A stretch of 64,000 bases of DNA from Otis tarda. Lineage: Eukaryota > Chordata > Aves > Otidiformes > Otididae. The position numbers were made by a program, and so were the translations under genes. The notes beneath the pieces were generated by a model. It worked only from the letters and a program-made list of their open reading frames with translations, had not been told where the DNA came from and ran no database searches. The stretch spans positions 4,224,501 through 4,288,500 of the forward strand of contig CM048576.1 in assembly GCA_026413225.1 (NCBI GenBank), written 5' to 3'. Numbering within the stretch: the first letter of the stretch is position 1; every line of letters starts with the position of its first letter. This document shows, piece by piece, positions 40,501 through 46,290 of the stretch.

Positions 40501-43118
40501 CAAGTGGGCCACGAAAAGGATAAAAGCCTTGGGTGCACAGACAGAAAGCATGGAGCAGACTGCAGAGGTGCAAGGCTGCAGCAGCTGCTTTAGCTTACCA
40601 TACGTCTCGGATCTACTCTCCTCCGAACTAGACTTTGTCTTCTTGGAGGAGCTATCTGCACGAGAGCAGGAGAAAAGGAGAGAGAGATACAGAAAATATG
40701 GAGACCAAACATGAGAAAAAAAACTTCATGAAAAACACAGACTGATTTATTAGGTTAAATCGTGGGGGAAAAAAAAAAAAAAAAAAAACAAACCAAAACA
40801 CAAATAAGATGTGAACAAACCATAGGTGAAACACTTGGAATAAGGGGTGAATAATACGAGCATGAAGACACAGGTAACACCACAAAGAATCTACACAGAA
40901 TCTAAGACACAATAAGAGAAGTTCTCTGCAATGAGCTACTGAAAGTATTCTGCATAAAAAACCAGACCAAGCATAGAAACTCTGATGACATTTATCTCCA
41001 GAGTAATTGACATACACGTATTATTTCAGCATTCTGAGTTCACCTCTTAAAAACAAAGAAATTTTATGAAGGCTACAGTGCAGAGTTCACCTATCAGACC
41101 AGATCACAAGCATTATAACAGTGGTGCCAGGTAACAGCTCTCAAAATTTGAATGACTTTCATCAAATTAAGATTAGAGGATTCCAGAAGTTTGCTTCTGA
41201 AGCAAACAAATTCCTTCCACAAAGCAGGCTCATAGCCTGAGACCTCCCGCAACCCACCTCAACCCAAAATAATTTTATATTACCTATTACTAAGGACAAA
41301 GGAAAAGAAGACAAGCACTAAATTTAAGTTTACTCCCTTAGCGGATTTTTTTTTAAACAGACATTCAAAGTCTATTTAAATTTATTTTGCACACACTAGG
41401 AAGGAGTCAGGCAGCTAGTGCCAGAAAACATTAACAAACAGGATGGTTTATAAACACCAGCTTCAAATGTCTTGTGCAAAAACACATTCTGCAAGTTCTA
41501 CCACCTTTACATTCAACTCTCATCTCTTCCACAAGCCCCAGGGGCAAGACCGAACTAAACAGCAGAACGCACGGACACGAAAAACACACATTGCATAGGG
41601 CCAGAAGGCTCAGACAAGAGCCTGTCATGCATTTCATGAACATACACAGTAGTCACTGGGTTAGTGTTTCAGGGAGAGAATAAAGAATCCCTGCATGCAT
41701 CCTAATTTCCAAGACAGCCCTGGACATGCTTACCAAATTGACCCAGATTTAACCTTCTAGAACGTTAAAAAACAGGATAGCATATCCTTTAAAATACACA
41801 TTTATCTTAAAATGGAAAGTATAAATTCACTTTACAAGTGACAGAGATAGATCAACTAAGACTCAAAAAAAAAAAAAACCACCATCCAACAAGAAACATC
41901 AGCCCTCATCAAGCCTGTATCTCCAATTTCACTTTGACTAAAACAGCCAAAAGAACTACTCACAACTAATTACAGTATTTGCCTACTGAAATTTCAGACT
42001 GACTTTTCTGAAAGAGGAAGTAGTTATAATTGTTTGCTGATACCACTGATCTAGGTTTATTCTTGCACAATTAACAGTTGCTTTGTACATGAGGATGTTT
42101 AAAAGCAAGCCCATATTCATTTCAATGCCCGCATGCTTCAAAAAGATTCTGCAATCACAGAACAACACAGCACTGAAAACTACATTTGTTGACAGATTAA
42201 GATCATTTTTATTCTGATTCCCAGTACTTTTCAAATTGAAGTCCAGAATTTCCCCTGTGAAGTTTTAGGACTTTACCTGTTGGATCAAAGTCGTGTGTAC
42301 TACTGCAGCGTTCAACCTTCTGTTTCTTGTCAGCTGGAGACTCTCTGCTCAGAATGCTGCCGTGTCTGTGTCAAACCAAAGCAGAGGATCCTGACTACCA
42401 CACCACAGAAGCACTGCCTAACTGGCAAGGGTCTTGGAGATAAACTTAAGCTAGTTCTGCTTGCTAACAAGGAATTTAGATGAAATGTCCACATTAATTT
42501 CACCTAAAAAAATTATTCCCAGACTGATTTCAAGTGGAAAAATTATCTCTCAAAAACTCTTTAGGACTGTATCCAAGGTTCTAGAAACAGCCTTGTTAAC
42601 CTTCGAAATCAGTAAGTGCATTCTCTTTATCGTTCAACTCCAGGCCACATTTTATTTTCAAGGCAAAATAAATCTGAGTTATATAAAACTGAAAAAACTC
42701 CTGAAATCTTAATTCTACGTCCTCTCCCAGCAAACCTTAAATATCTGTGTATGCAAAAATTAAAGAGCTAGAATACAACCCCCTCACTTAAAGGAAGTGT
42801 CTGTACATCATACACCAAAATAGTACAACTTTCTCTGACCACCTCAAATCTGAGGTAAGATGACCCACCAGCGTACGTAACAGAAACGCCACATAACACC
42901 ACGCCATGCACTTTAAGTACACCGCCAACTGTATTTTTGGCACCTTGTCCCAATTTGTACATTCATTTCCTTACATCTGTAATGGGCATTGCTATCTGTT
43001 GTACATTTTTTTCTCCTTTTAAAAACATTCCTCCTTCAAAAATGCTGTATCATAATTTGCAATAGAGATAAACAGTCAGAGTTCAGTAACTCACCTTGTA
43101 GGTTTTTTGAGAGGAAAC
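1453..43118 (-). CDS. ARHGEF12: ARHGEF12 (LARG), Rho guanine nucleotide exchange factor 12; 39 exons, first coding exon missing
   Basis: This multi-exon gene encodes a RhoA-specific exchange factor that links G-alpha-12/13-coupled receptors and plexin-B to Rho. Translating the 39 exons listed below and joining them at GT-AG boundaries gives one continuous frame of 1536 residues plus stop. The order is PDZ (about residues 70-150), coiled coil (about 197-262), RGS-like domain (about 355-555), DH (about 783-975), PH (about 1015-1130) and an acidic C-terminal tail; numbering assumes an 11-residue exon 1 as in human. Recognition rests on near-identity to human LARG in several exons, for example [20 protein letters not shown] in exon 14 and [13 protein letters not shown] in exon 8. 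The paralog ARHGEF11 has the same domain order but differs in these segments. No frameshift, premature stop or non-GT-AG intron is seen, so the gene looks intact. Exon 1, the 5' UTR and the promoter are not in the window as far as I can tell. Confidence 0.97.
2339..2652 (-). CDS. ARHGEF12: ARHGEF12 coding exon 39 (C-terminal tail)
   Basis: Residues about 1412-1516, entering in phase 1 (completing a Gly codon) and leaving in phase 0 at a GTATAC donor. It encodes NYLILDGY, then the conserved acidic run [10 protein letters not shown], a Gln/Ser/Pro-rich stretch, and a final helix [16 protein letters not shown] resembling human IMEYIHKIEADLEHLK. If the last intron were retained, the frame would run on for 22 residues and stop at about 2273. 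Confidence 0.93.
2824..2853 (+). repeat. Three tandem copies of a decamer GATTTTATCW
   Basis: GATTTTATCT is followed by GATTTTATCA twice with no spacer. It sits in the intron between exons 38 and 39. Confidence 0.85.
4403..4888 (-). CDS. ARHGEF12: ARHGEF12 coding exon 38 (C-terminal tail; largest exon)
   Basis: Residues about 1250-1412; 486 nt, entering in phase 1 and leaving in phase 1. It starts [17 protein letters not shown] (human GLLKQLLVQQLGLTEK) and ends with the highly conserved [19 protein letters not shown] followed by an acidic Glu-rich run. The middle is Ser/Thr-rich and poorly conserved, as in other vertebrates. This region lies after the PH domain and is considered a regulatory tail; no catalytic motif is present. 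Confidence 0.95.
6707..6934 (-). CDS. ARHGEF12: ARHGEF12 coding exon 37 (C-terminal tail)
   Basis: Residues about 1174-1250; 228 nt, symmetric phase 1-1. It begins [11 protein letters not shown] (human DRDLGLESTLI), contains [18 protein letters not shown], and ends with [14 protein letters not shown], which matches human [12 protein letters not shown]. The donor is a strong GTAAGT. Because it is symmetric, skipping would keep the frame, but I see nothing to show that it is skipped. Confidence 0.95.
7308..7384 (-). CDS. ARHGEF12: ARHGEF12 coding exon 36 (Glu/Lys/Gln-rich, after PH)
   Basis: Residues about 1148-1174; 77 nt, entering in phase 2 and leaving in phase 1. It encodes a charged helix, [17 protein letters not shown], followed by SSLQSPG. 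The human counterpart is less charged (DNDEEDPSKLKEEQHG), so this charged patch looks expanded in the present species. Splice sites are CTGCAG before and GTAAAA after. Confidence 0.9.
7537..7626 (-). CDS. ARHGEF12: ARHGEF12 coding exon 35 (end of PH domain)
   Basis: Residues about 1118-1148; 90 nt. It encodes [15 protein letters not shown], the C-terminal helix of the PH domain (human VWQDLICRMAASVKE), followed by [11 protein letters not shown]. The acceptor is CTGCAG and the donor GTAAGT. Confidence 0.95.
8326..8341 (+). repeat. (AC)n microsatellite
   Basis: Eight AC units following TATAT, in the intron between exons 34 and 35 region. Short and probably mildly polymorphic. Confidence 0.85.
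8567..8654 (-). CDS. ARHGEF12: ARHGEF12 coding exon 34 (PH domain)
   Basis: Residues about 1089-1118; 88 nt. It encodes [20 protein letters not shown] followed by VAQTVSEKN, almost identical to the human PH strands here (one His for Gln). In LARG and its paralogs the PH domain also contacts activated RhoA, which gives positive feedback; this part supplies strands near that surface. Confidence 0.96.
9160..9327 (-). CDS. ARHGEF12: ARHGEF12 coding exon 33 (core of PH domain)
   Basis: Residues about 1033-1089; 168 nt, symmetric phase 1-1. It encodes [20 protein letters not shown], then the strand VLRCHSKIL, the loop [11 protein letters not shown] and the strand TVLVRQVAT. The match to human is nearly complete. 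It is bounded by a GTGCAG acceptor and a GTCAGT donor. Confidence 0.97.
9740..9815 (-). CDS. ARHGEF12: ARHGEF12 coding exon 32 (start of PH domain)
   Basis: Residues about 1008-1033; 76 nt, phase 0 in, phase 1 out. It encodes [19 protein letters not shown] then NRDKTI, the first strand of the PH domain (human [19 protein letters not shown]). A poly-pyrimidine tract precedes the acceptor GACAG. Confidence 0.96.
11344..11421 (-). CDS. ARHGEF12: ARHGEF12 coding exon 31 (DH-PH linker)
   Basis: Residues about 982-1007; 78 nt, phase 0-0. It encodes [10 protein letters not shown], as in human [10 protein letters not shown], then [15 protein letters not shown], which differs from human SSLKLSEYPNVEELR. 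It extends the last DH helix and leads into the PH domain. The donor is AGA followed by GTGAGT. Confidence 0.93.
11671..11771 (-). CDS. ARHGEF12: ARHGEF12 coding exon 30 (last DH helix)
   Basis: Residues about 948-981; 101 nt. It encodes [18 protein letters not shown] then [14 protein letters not shown], the long terminal alpha-6 helix of the DH domain (human [27 protein letters not shown]). The donor is GTAGGA. Confidence 0.96.
13023..13090 (+). repeat. A/C-rich low-complexity tract
   Basis: Runs of 9-14 A separated by CCC, then AAACC-type units. It lies in the intron between exons 29 and 30 and reads as T/G-rich in the transcript. Confidence 0.85.
13806..13920 (-). CDS. ARHGEF12: ARHGEF12 coding exon 29 (DH conserved region 3)
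   Basis: Residues about 910-948; 115 nt. It encodes [20 protein letters not shown], then [18 protein letters not shown]. This is the signature CR3 helix of Dbl-homology domains, which packs against switch regions of RhoA and drives nucleotide release. Only one residue differs from the human sequence as I recall it (Glu for Gln in IIPTE). Confidence 0.97.
14728..14853 (-). CDS. ARHGEF12: ARHGEF12 coding exon 28 (DH domain)
   Basis: Residues about 868-909; 126 nt, phase 0-0. It encodes [34 protein letters not shown] and SRFQTFVQ, the DH conserved region 2 and its neighbour. Human differs at only a few positions. The acceptor is GGCACAG and the donor GTGAAT. Confidence 0.97.
16370..16455 (-). 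CDS. ARHGEF12: ARHGEF12 coding exon 27 (DH domain)
   Basis: Residues about 839-867; 86 nt, phase 1 in, phase 0 out. It encodes [19 protein letters not shown] then QIGEDLLSW (human [28 protein letters not shown]). A C/T-rich tract lies just upstream of the acceptor. Confidence 0.96.
17256..17402 (-). CDS. ARHGEF12: ARHGEF12 coding exon 26 (DH conserved region 1)
   Basis: Residues about 790-839; 147 nt. It encodes [30 protein letters not shown] and [13 protein letters not shown]. This is CR1 of the DH domain; the glutamate in the YTERAHV helix contacts switch I of Rho in Dbl-family structures. Strong agreement with human LARG. Confidence 0.97.
18080..18234 (-). CDS. ARHGEF12: ARHGEF12 coding exon 25 (DH N-terminal extension)
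   Basis: Residues about 738-790; 155 nt. It begins [20 protein letters not shown], an acidic stretch, then [20 protein letters not shown] and EIKRQEVIN. The Trp in DPPNWQQL (about residue 765 here, W769 in human) lies in the helical extension reported to contact RhoA and support exchange activity. The preceding acidic segment belongs to the autoinhibitory linker. Confidence 0.96.
18869..18904 (-). CDS. ARHGEF12: ARHGEF12 coding exon 24 (36-nt microexon)
   Basis: Residues about 726-738; 36 nt, symmetric phase 2-2. It encodes [13 protein letters not shown] across its two junctions (human [13 protein letters not shown]). The acceptor is TTTGCAG, with a UGC next to the splice site; the donor is GTGAGT. 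Skipping would remove 12 residues without a frameshift. Confidence 0.92.
19212..19341 (-). CDS. ARHGEF12: ARHGEF12 coding exon 23 (linker between RH and DH)
   Basis: Residues about 683-726; 130 nt. It encodes [12 protein letters not shown], the conserved [20 protein letters not shown], and an acidic LQEEEGESE. Human has LDGTPRTLNTVFDFPPPPLD at the same place. The exon is part of the flexible regulatory linker. Confidence 0.94.
19797..20009 (-). CDS. ARHGEF12: ARHGEF12 coding exon 22 (Ser/Pro-rich linker)
   Basis: Residues about 612-683; 213 nt, symmetric phase 1-1. It encodes [35 protein letters not shown] and a Ser/Pro/Gly-rich stretch ending SKDSETG. Human has GRAMELQKARHPKHLSTPSS. The exon looks disordered and rich in possible phosphorylation sites. 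Confidence 0.95.
20238..20343 (-). CDS. ARHGEF12: ARHGEF12 coding exon 21 (polybasic linker)
   Basis: Residues about 577-612; 106 nt. It encodes [20 protein letters not shown] then [15 protein letters not shown] (human [20 protein letters not shown]). Lys/Arg clusters directly after the RH domain could contact membrane or act as a nuclear signal; that is inference only. Confidence 0.96.
21435..21549 (-). CDS. ARHGEF12: ARHGEF12 coding exon 20 (end of RGS-like domain)
   Basis: Residues about 538-576; 115 nt. It encodes [20 protein letters not shown] then [18 protein letters not shown], the C-terminal helices of the RH domain (human [23 protein letters not shown]). A long poly-T tract (transcript sense) lies upstream of the acceptor GGCAG. 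Confidence 0.97.
22051..22120 (+). repeat. A/C-rich low-complexity tract
   Basis: Irregular A runs broken by C, CC and CCC, downstream of exon 19 in transcript sense. Same type as the tract at 13023. Confidence 0.8.
22354..22386 (-). CDS. ARHGEF12: ARHGEF12 coding exon 19 (33-nt microexon)
   Basis: Residues about 527-538; 33 nt, symmetric phase 2-2. It encodes [10 protein letters not shown] (human MTAQAVEEDK) and joins cleanly to both neighbours. The acceptor is CTTTGCTTTTAG, with a UGC 6-8 bases before the splice site. A CR1 element is inserted only about 75 bases upstream in transcript sense. Skipping would drop 11 residues from the RH domain. Confidence 0.9.
22460..22972 (+). mobile_element. 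CR1 LINE 3' end, 5'-truncated
   Basis: Starts near GCACTGCGTCCAGTTCTGGA and proceeds through CTGGAGCACCTCTCCTATGA, GGCTGTTCAGCCTGGAGAAG, GGTTGCCCAGAGAGGTGGTG and CCTTCCAACCCAAACTATTC, then ends in short ATTCTATG-type repeats. This is the classic 3' end and terminal repeat of avian CR1. The copy is about 0.5 kb, so it lacks nearly all of the reverse transcriptase reading frame and cannot move. It is antisense to ARHGEF12, in the intron upstream of exon 19. Two short open frames inside it are remnants, not genes. Confidence 0.95.
23361..23498 (-). CDS. ARHGEF12: ARHGEF12 coding exon 18 (RGS-like domain)
   Basis: Residues about 481-527; 138 nt. It encodes [20 protein letters not shown] then a helix of alternating charge, [19 protein letters not shown]. 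Human has [19 protein letters not shown] and CAEQIVAKIEEVL. The acceptor TTTTTTTCAG is strong. Confidence 0.97.
24365..24470 (-). CDS. ARHGEF12: ARHGEF12 coding exon 17 (RGS-like domain)
   Basis: Residues about 446-481; 106 nt. It encodes [20 protein letters not shown] then [16 protein letters not shown] (human EKRRPELIPEDLHRHYIQTM). The donor is GTAACA and the acceptor TTACAG. Confidence 0.96.
24847..24889 (-). CDS. ARHGEF12: ARHGEF12 coding exon 16 (43 nt, RGS-like domain)
   Basis: Residues about 432-446; 43 nt. It encodes [14 protein letters not shown], corresponding to human HLKVSVPDEMSADL. Phase 0 in, phase 1 out, so skipping would break the frame. The acceptor TTTTGCAG and donor GTAGGA are good. 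Confidence 0.94.
25456..25554 (-). CDS. ARHGEF12: ARHGEF12 coding exon 15 (RGS-like domain)
   Basis: Residues about 399-431; 99 nt, phase 0-0. It encodes [20 protein letters not shown] then [13 protein letters not shown], closely matching human [20 protein letters not shown] and FLEFHQFFLDRSA. This is helical core of the RH fold that binds G-alpha-12/13. Confidence 0.97.
26051..26161 (-). CDS. ARHGEF12: ARHGEF12 coding exon 14 (RGS-like domain)
   Basis: Residues about 362-398; 111 nt, phase 0-0. It encodes [20 protein letters not shown] then [17 protein letters not shown]. It is nearly identical to human LARG and is the segment that most clearly separates this gene from ARHGEF11. Confidence 0.98.
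26773..26865 (-). CDS. ARHGEF12: ARHGEF12 coding exon 13 (start of RGS-like domain)
   Basis: Residues about 331-361; 93 nt, phase 0-0. It encodes [20 protein letters not shown] then [11 protein letters not shown]. The acidic EDDDFDTE segment just before the RH fold corresponds to human [15 protein letters not shown]; in this family this acidic element is what contacts G-alpha-13 and gives GAP activity. Confidence 0.96.
27645..27716 (-). CDS. ARHGEF12: ARHGEF12 coding exon 12 (linker)
   Basis: Residues about 307-330; 72 nt, phase 0-0. It encodes [20 protein letters not shown] then VQDT (human SPKSGPKERIYLEENPEKSE). The donor GTGAGT is strong. Confidence 0.95.
28690..28821 (-). CDS. ARHGEF12: ARHGEF12 coding exon 11 (Ser-rich linker)
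   Basis: Residues about 263-306; 132 nt, phase 0-0. It encodes [34 protein letters not shown] and [10 protein letters not shown]. Human has the pattern LTVSEAETDPGDVL and ASRPSSDNAD. The acceptor is TTTTTAG and the donor GTGAGT. Confidence 0.94.
29442..29561 (-). CDS. ARHGEF12: ARHGEF12 coding exon 10 (coiled coil)
   Basis: Residues about 223-262; 120 nt, phase 0-0. It encodes [20 protein letters not shown] then [20 protein letters not shown], a coiled-coil-like helix matching human [20 protein letters not shown]. It continues the helix that begins in exon 9. Confidence 0.97.
30083..30160 (-). CDS. ARHGEF12: ARHGEF12 coding exon 9 (coiled coil)
   Basis: Residues about 197-222; 78 nt, phase 0-0. 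It encodes [20 protein letters not shown] then EQERLQ. Hydrophobic residues spaced in heptads and the match to human [20 protein letters not shown] support a coiled coil. Confidence 0.97.
30759..30937 (-). CDS. ARHGEF12: ARHGEF12 coding exon 8 (end of PDZ and Ser/Pro linker)
   Basis: Residues about 137-196; 179 nt, phase 1 in, phase 0 out. [16 protein letters not shown] forms the last PDZ strand; the rest, [20 protein letters not shown] and [10 protein letters not shown], is a proline- and serine-rich linker with several SP sites. Human differs at a handful of positions. Confidence 0.97.
31692..31749 (-). CDS. ARHGEF12: ARHGEF12 coding exon 7 (PDZ domain)
   Basis: Residues about 118-137; 58 nt. 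It encodes [19 protein letters not shown], identical to human. The [11 protein letters not shown] helix is the PDZ alpha-B helix, whose first His-like position helps select the ligand C-terminus. Confidence 0.97.
32566..32615 (-). CDS. ARHGEF12: ARHGEF12 coding exon 6 (PDZ domain)
   Basis: Residues about 101-117; 50 nt. It encodes [17 protein letters not shown], identical to human. This is the alpha-A and following strand of the PDZ fold. Confidence 0.97.
33064..33162 (-). CDS. ARHGEF12: ARHGEF12 coding exon 5 (start of PDZ domain)
   Basis: Residues about 68-101; 99 nt, symmetric phase 1-1. It encodes [20 protein letters not shown] then [16 protein letters not shown] is the carboxylate-binding loop of the PDZ domain, which in LARG binds the C-terminal tails of receptors such as plexin-B1. 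Confidence 0.97.
34196..34329 (+). repeat. T/G-rich low-complexity tract
   Basis: About 130 bp composed almost only of T runs split by G or GGG. It is the one large tract of this kind with T on the plus strand; its complement resembles the A/C-rich tracts seen elsewhere. It creates a spurious open frame of 215 codons rich in Phe, Leu, Gly and Cys. Confidence 0.85.
34621..34646 (-). mobile_element. Minimal CR1 tail remnant
   Basis: GAATCATAGAATAGTTAGGG and the following TTGGA match the extreme 3' end of CR1 on the minus strand. The match stops after about 26 bp. A chance match is unlikely but the fragment is too short for certainty. Confidence 0.6.
40599..40655 (-). CDS. ARHGEF12: ARHGEF12 coding exon 4 (57-nt likely cassette exon)
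   Basis: Residues about 49-68; 57 nt, symmetric phase 1-1. It encodes [18 protein letters not shown] plus split Asp and Gly codons (human [17 protein letters not shown]). A known human isoform is 19 residues shorter, which equals this exon. Skipping here would join exon 3 to exon 5 through a Gly codon. Confidence 0.94.
40656..43094 (-). other. ARHGEF12 introns 2 and 3
   Basis: Intron 3 (40656-42276) has an A-rich tract at 40769-40805 followed by unique sequence. Intron 2 (42366-43094) is unique sequence. Nothing else is recognised in either. Confidence 0.7.
42277..42365 (-). CDS. ARHGEF12: ARHGEF12 coding exon 3 (N-terminal tail)
   Basis: Residues about 19-49; 89 nt. It encodes [20 protein letters not shown] then SSTHDFDPT (human [20 protein letters not shown]). 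It lies before the PDZ domain and is probably disordered. The acceptor is GACACAG and the donor GTAAAG. Confidence 0.95.
43095..43118 (-). CDS. ARHGEF12: ARHGEF12 coding exon 2 (24-nt microexon)
   Basis: Residues about 11-19; 24 nt, symmetric phase 2-2. It encodes FPLKKPT between two split Arg codons, matching human RFPLKKPIR. The acceptor is a long pyrimidine tract ending TTTTCAG; the donor is GTGAGT. It is the most upstream exon I can find. Being so small, its identification rests on homology and phase. Confidence 0.85.
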
Positions 43119-45949
43119 CTGAAAAGAAGAAAGAACATAAGTTTAATGTACTTTTTTTATTTCTCAATATTATGTTTGATATCAACACTAATGCTTAAAT
43201 ACAAACAGCTATTTTACACTTCTGTAATGCCTTCACAAAAGAAAAAGTCTTTTTTGTTCTTCATTTACAGTTCATTCAGCTAGGTAAAGAAATATTATCA
43301 ACATGCTTAAGGTTTCAAACAGAACTAAGAACAGAAGCAGAATCTGTGTTTCCAAATTCACCATCTAGTAGGTCTGTCTTTCTTAGTAGAGTATTGCAGC
43401 TCACGGATCACCTTCCGCTCATAACAACTAGTTCCATACACTAAAAATTAATGTAGCTTGATTTTTTTGTCCTGCTGATGGACTGAGCACCTGGTACTTA
43501 ATGAAGGTCCAAACTCTGACTGAAAAATATCCTAGAGTTGAGACATTCCAGTTATCTCCCTCCTATATGGGTTCCGTGGTATCTAGTAATACAGGAGCTC
43601 ATCCTGACATCTCATCCTAATAAAATCTCTAACTATTTTAATGAAACTGAATGAACTTGCCATCTTTAAGACAAGCACAGCAAAGTTAAGTTGAAATTAT
43701 AGTAACTATTCCAAATATTTTTACTGGGACATACAGTTAAAATAGGCAACAAAAACTCACAGTGTATACACGTTTTTTAAGTAAGGAAAAGATGTGGGAC
43801 TTATGAAAATAGAATTTTTTTTTCCATTCAATTACTGCAGAAAAATGACAGTGCAAAGTGTATGCCGTCCAGCTTAAGGCACCAACTTCTACTTTCATAA
43901 AGCAGAAATTTTTTTTTCCTCAGCACTTTTCAGAATTTTCACTCCATTCCTCTAAACAAGTTCCATGCGTACGTGTAGGAAAAGACTAGATAATTTAGAA
44001 CAAAAGGTGATTTAAGTTAAGACATCTACAATTATTATAGCTGACAATTTTACCCCATATACATAATAGTTATCCTTATTACATTCAGTTTCTCCTATTT
44101 ATACAGGTTTTCCAAGAAGTAACAGAGTGAGGGTTGGAGGGAGGCAGGGAAGAGATTAAAGTAAGAAGAAATCTAATACCACAAAAGTTAACAGGGCATC
44201 AAACAATTCAAGATGGTGGTTTTCCTTCTTCTTTTCTTTTTTTTTTTTTTTAAAAAAAAAAAAAACACCAACCAAACAAAAACAAACACAAACAACTTAG
44301 CTTAGTTTAAACAGACCTATTTGGTAAAGATCAATAGTCCCATGGTAAGTCTGAGCTCAGCAACGGCCCTGTCCAACTAAACTAGTCCAACATGCATAAT
44401 CAAACCATTCTCCAAGAGCATTTCAGAACATTAAAACAAAGATTCCTTGAGTACCACCAAGACGACTGCCCAAAATGGATACCTCATGTTTTAAGCTCCT
44501 TTTTCCAAGGTGAGGCACCTTGTCACCTACTCTCTTTTCCTCAATAACAATACATAGAGTGACCCAGCCAGAAATAGCACAGTCTTAGAACTACAGTAAC
44601 TCCCTCCCTATTACCTGAAAAACATAACTGGATACATAGCAGAAGTACTCAGCTTAATCCCTCTCTTTGAATAAGAGGTATTCCATTAAATGCTTATACA
44701 CCCAAAACGCCAGCCAGCTCGCACATGCCAATATCCTATGCAATAGGCACTAACACGGCAACTCTGAAACAAACACCTGATGACACATTAGGCAAGGGAA
44801 ATTAAAATGTTGTCTATTACTGAAAATAATTACATACATCAAGACACTCGCCATCTTTTAGATAATAGCATCAAATTCAGTTGAAACACAACACCAGCTT
44901 CAAAATTAAGGGGATAGATAGGGCCTCCGATTGCACAAGCCTTTGGAATCTATGGGTAAAGCAGCACAGAAGTTAATTCATTGCAGAAAAAAAGCTGCAT
45001 ACAAGCTCCACAAGAAGTGGCAGTCCTCATTCCTCCTTTCCCCAAAAAGCACTATTTTAATCTCTGAAGGCTGGGAAATCCACTCTGATTCAAATAAGAG
45101 GCTAACCAAGCCTCTCCTCAGTCTGCTCTACCTGCAAAGTCAGGTATCTTGAGCATTCAGTCCTCCCATTTACACATTTTGGCCAGTGAAGAACTACTTT
45201 GTGCAAAACAGACAACCTGAATCCCAAAGCAAAGAAAACAAAAGTCATCTCAGGCCACCTAATCCTGTCTGAATACCGTACGGTAAAACAGATGCAGTAG
45301 TAATCAAGTGTGTAATTCAAAAGCAGAAAAGGAGAGAGAAGAATCCAGGGAAAGACAATGTATCGCTCCTCCGAAGGCAGGAAAAGATGCCTAAGATGAA
45401 TTATACCACGTCTTTTATCTAATGCACTTGAACATTGGAGCTGCATAAAAAAATCCTAACACTACTAACAAATATTTTAATGAAGTATTTAAATGAAAAC
45501 CTTTCTCTCATAGTGTTTCTTATCAGGCACTCAGAACTCCAGGCTTATGCTCCTGCAGCAAAATAAACCATTTGTGAACAAAATGAAATTAGTTCACTGT
45601 TGCACTGTTTTGGTTCATTCAGAGTTATTTATTTCCTGCTCAAAAATGAAGTGCAAATCTCCTATTTTAGAGGTCCAGAAAGCCGTATATAAGCTTTCTA
45701 CTTATTATACATAGATCATTGACATTGTTTAGAAAGAGAATGTTGAAGTTTTTGTATATAAAATGGCACTGAAATCATCAGGATTTTTCTCTGTGCTTTG
45801 ACATTAACGGTGAGCATAGAAGTCCTGAGTGAGAGAAAATTCTTCTGCTTCCTAGTCTGAGGCCGTAACCACATTAACAGTTGTAGGAACAGTACTTCAG
45901 TACAAACGGCCAGGACTTCCAAGGAGCTGTCTAGCTCTGAAGAATCTCC

Positions 45950-46290
45950 ACCACACTGATGCAGACACTTGGAAAGAGACGACCGAGCCCAGCGCTCATT
46001 CCCCTTGGGCTCCACAGCCCCCGAGTCCACTGCACGCTGTTGCAGAGCACAGCTGCAGAGCACAGTGGGAGCGGCTCCTGGAAACTCTGGAGCCCTTTGG
46101 CCGCCCGCCAGCTTCCAGCATTTCTTTCTTCTCCAAAGCAGGGAGGGAGGGAGGCACGTGGTGGGGAAGCAGGGCAGGCAGCAGGTCACCATCACAGCGA
46201 AGCCTCTCGGGCACACACAGCATGTTTGCTGGAGTCGGTGAGGCCGAGGGAGCTCCAGGCCCTCTCCGGCACTTGCTTTACTTAAGAAGT
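45950..46290. other. GC-rich block in intron 1, function unknown
   Basis: About 340 bp of clearly higher G+C with several CpG (CGACCGAGC, CCGCCCGCC, TCTCCGGC) inside AT-rich intron. Open frames on both strands overlap it (229 codons on minus, 45716-46405; 108 and 90 codons on plus). Their products are Cys/Ser/Pro-rich and not recognised. The open frames probably reflect low stop-codon frequency in GC-rich DNA. It might be an enhancer, an alternative promoter or an old repeat. Confidence 0.4.

Larger units (their letters stand above)
33163..40598 (-). other. ARHGEF12 intron 4 (7.4 kb)
   Basis: This intron separates the cassette exon 4 from the PDZ exons. It contains a T/G-rich low-complexity tract at 34196-34329, a 26-bp CR1 tail remnant at 34621-34646, a poly-A run at 37454-37478 and an X-box-like motif at 37516-37529. 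I see no coding exon or RNA gene. Open frames here are short or come from the low-complexity tract. Confidence 0.7.

Noticed and set aside
1453-43118. Identity as ARHGEF11 (PDZ-RhoGEF) instead of ARHGEF12
   Set aside because: The order of domains is shared, but exon-level sequence (for example the RH segment beginning INGQCSC and the tail with [17 protein letters not shown]) is that of LARG.
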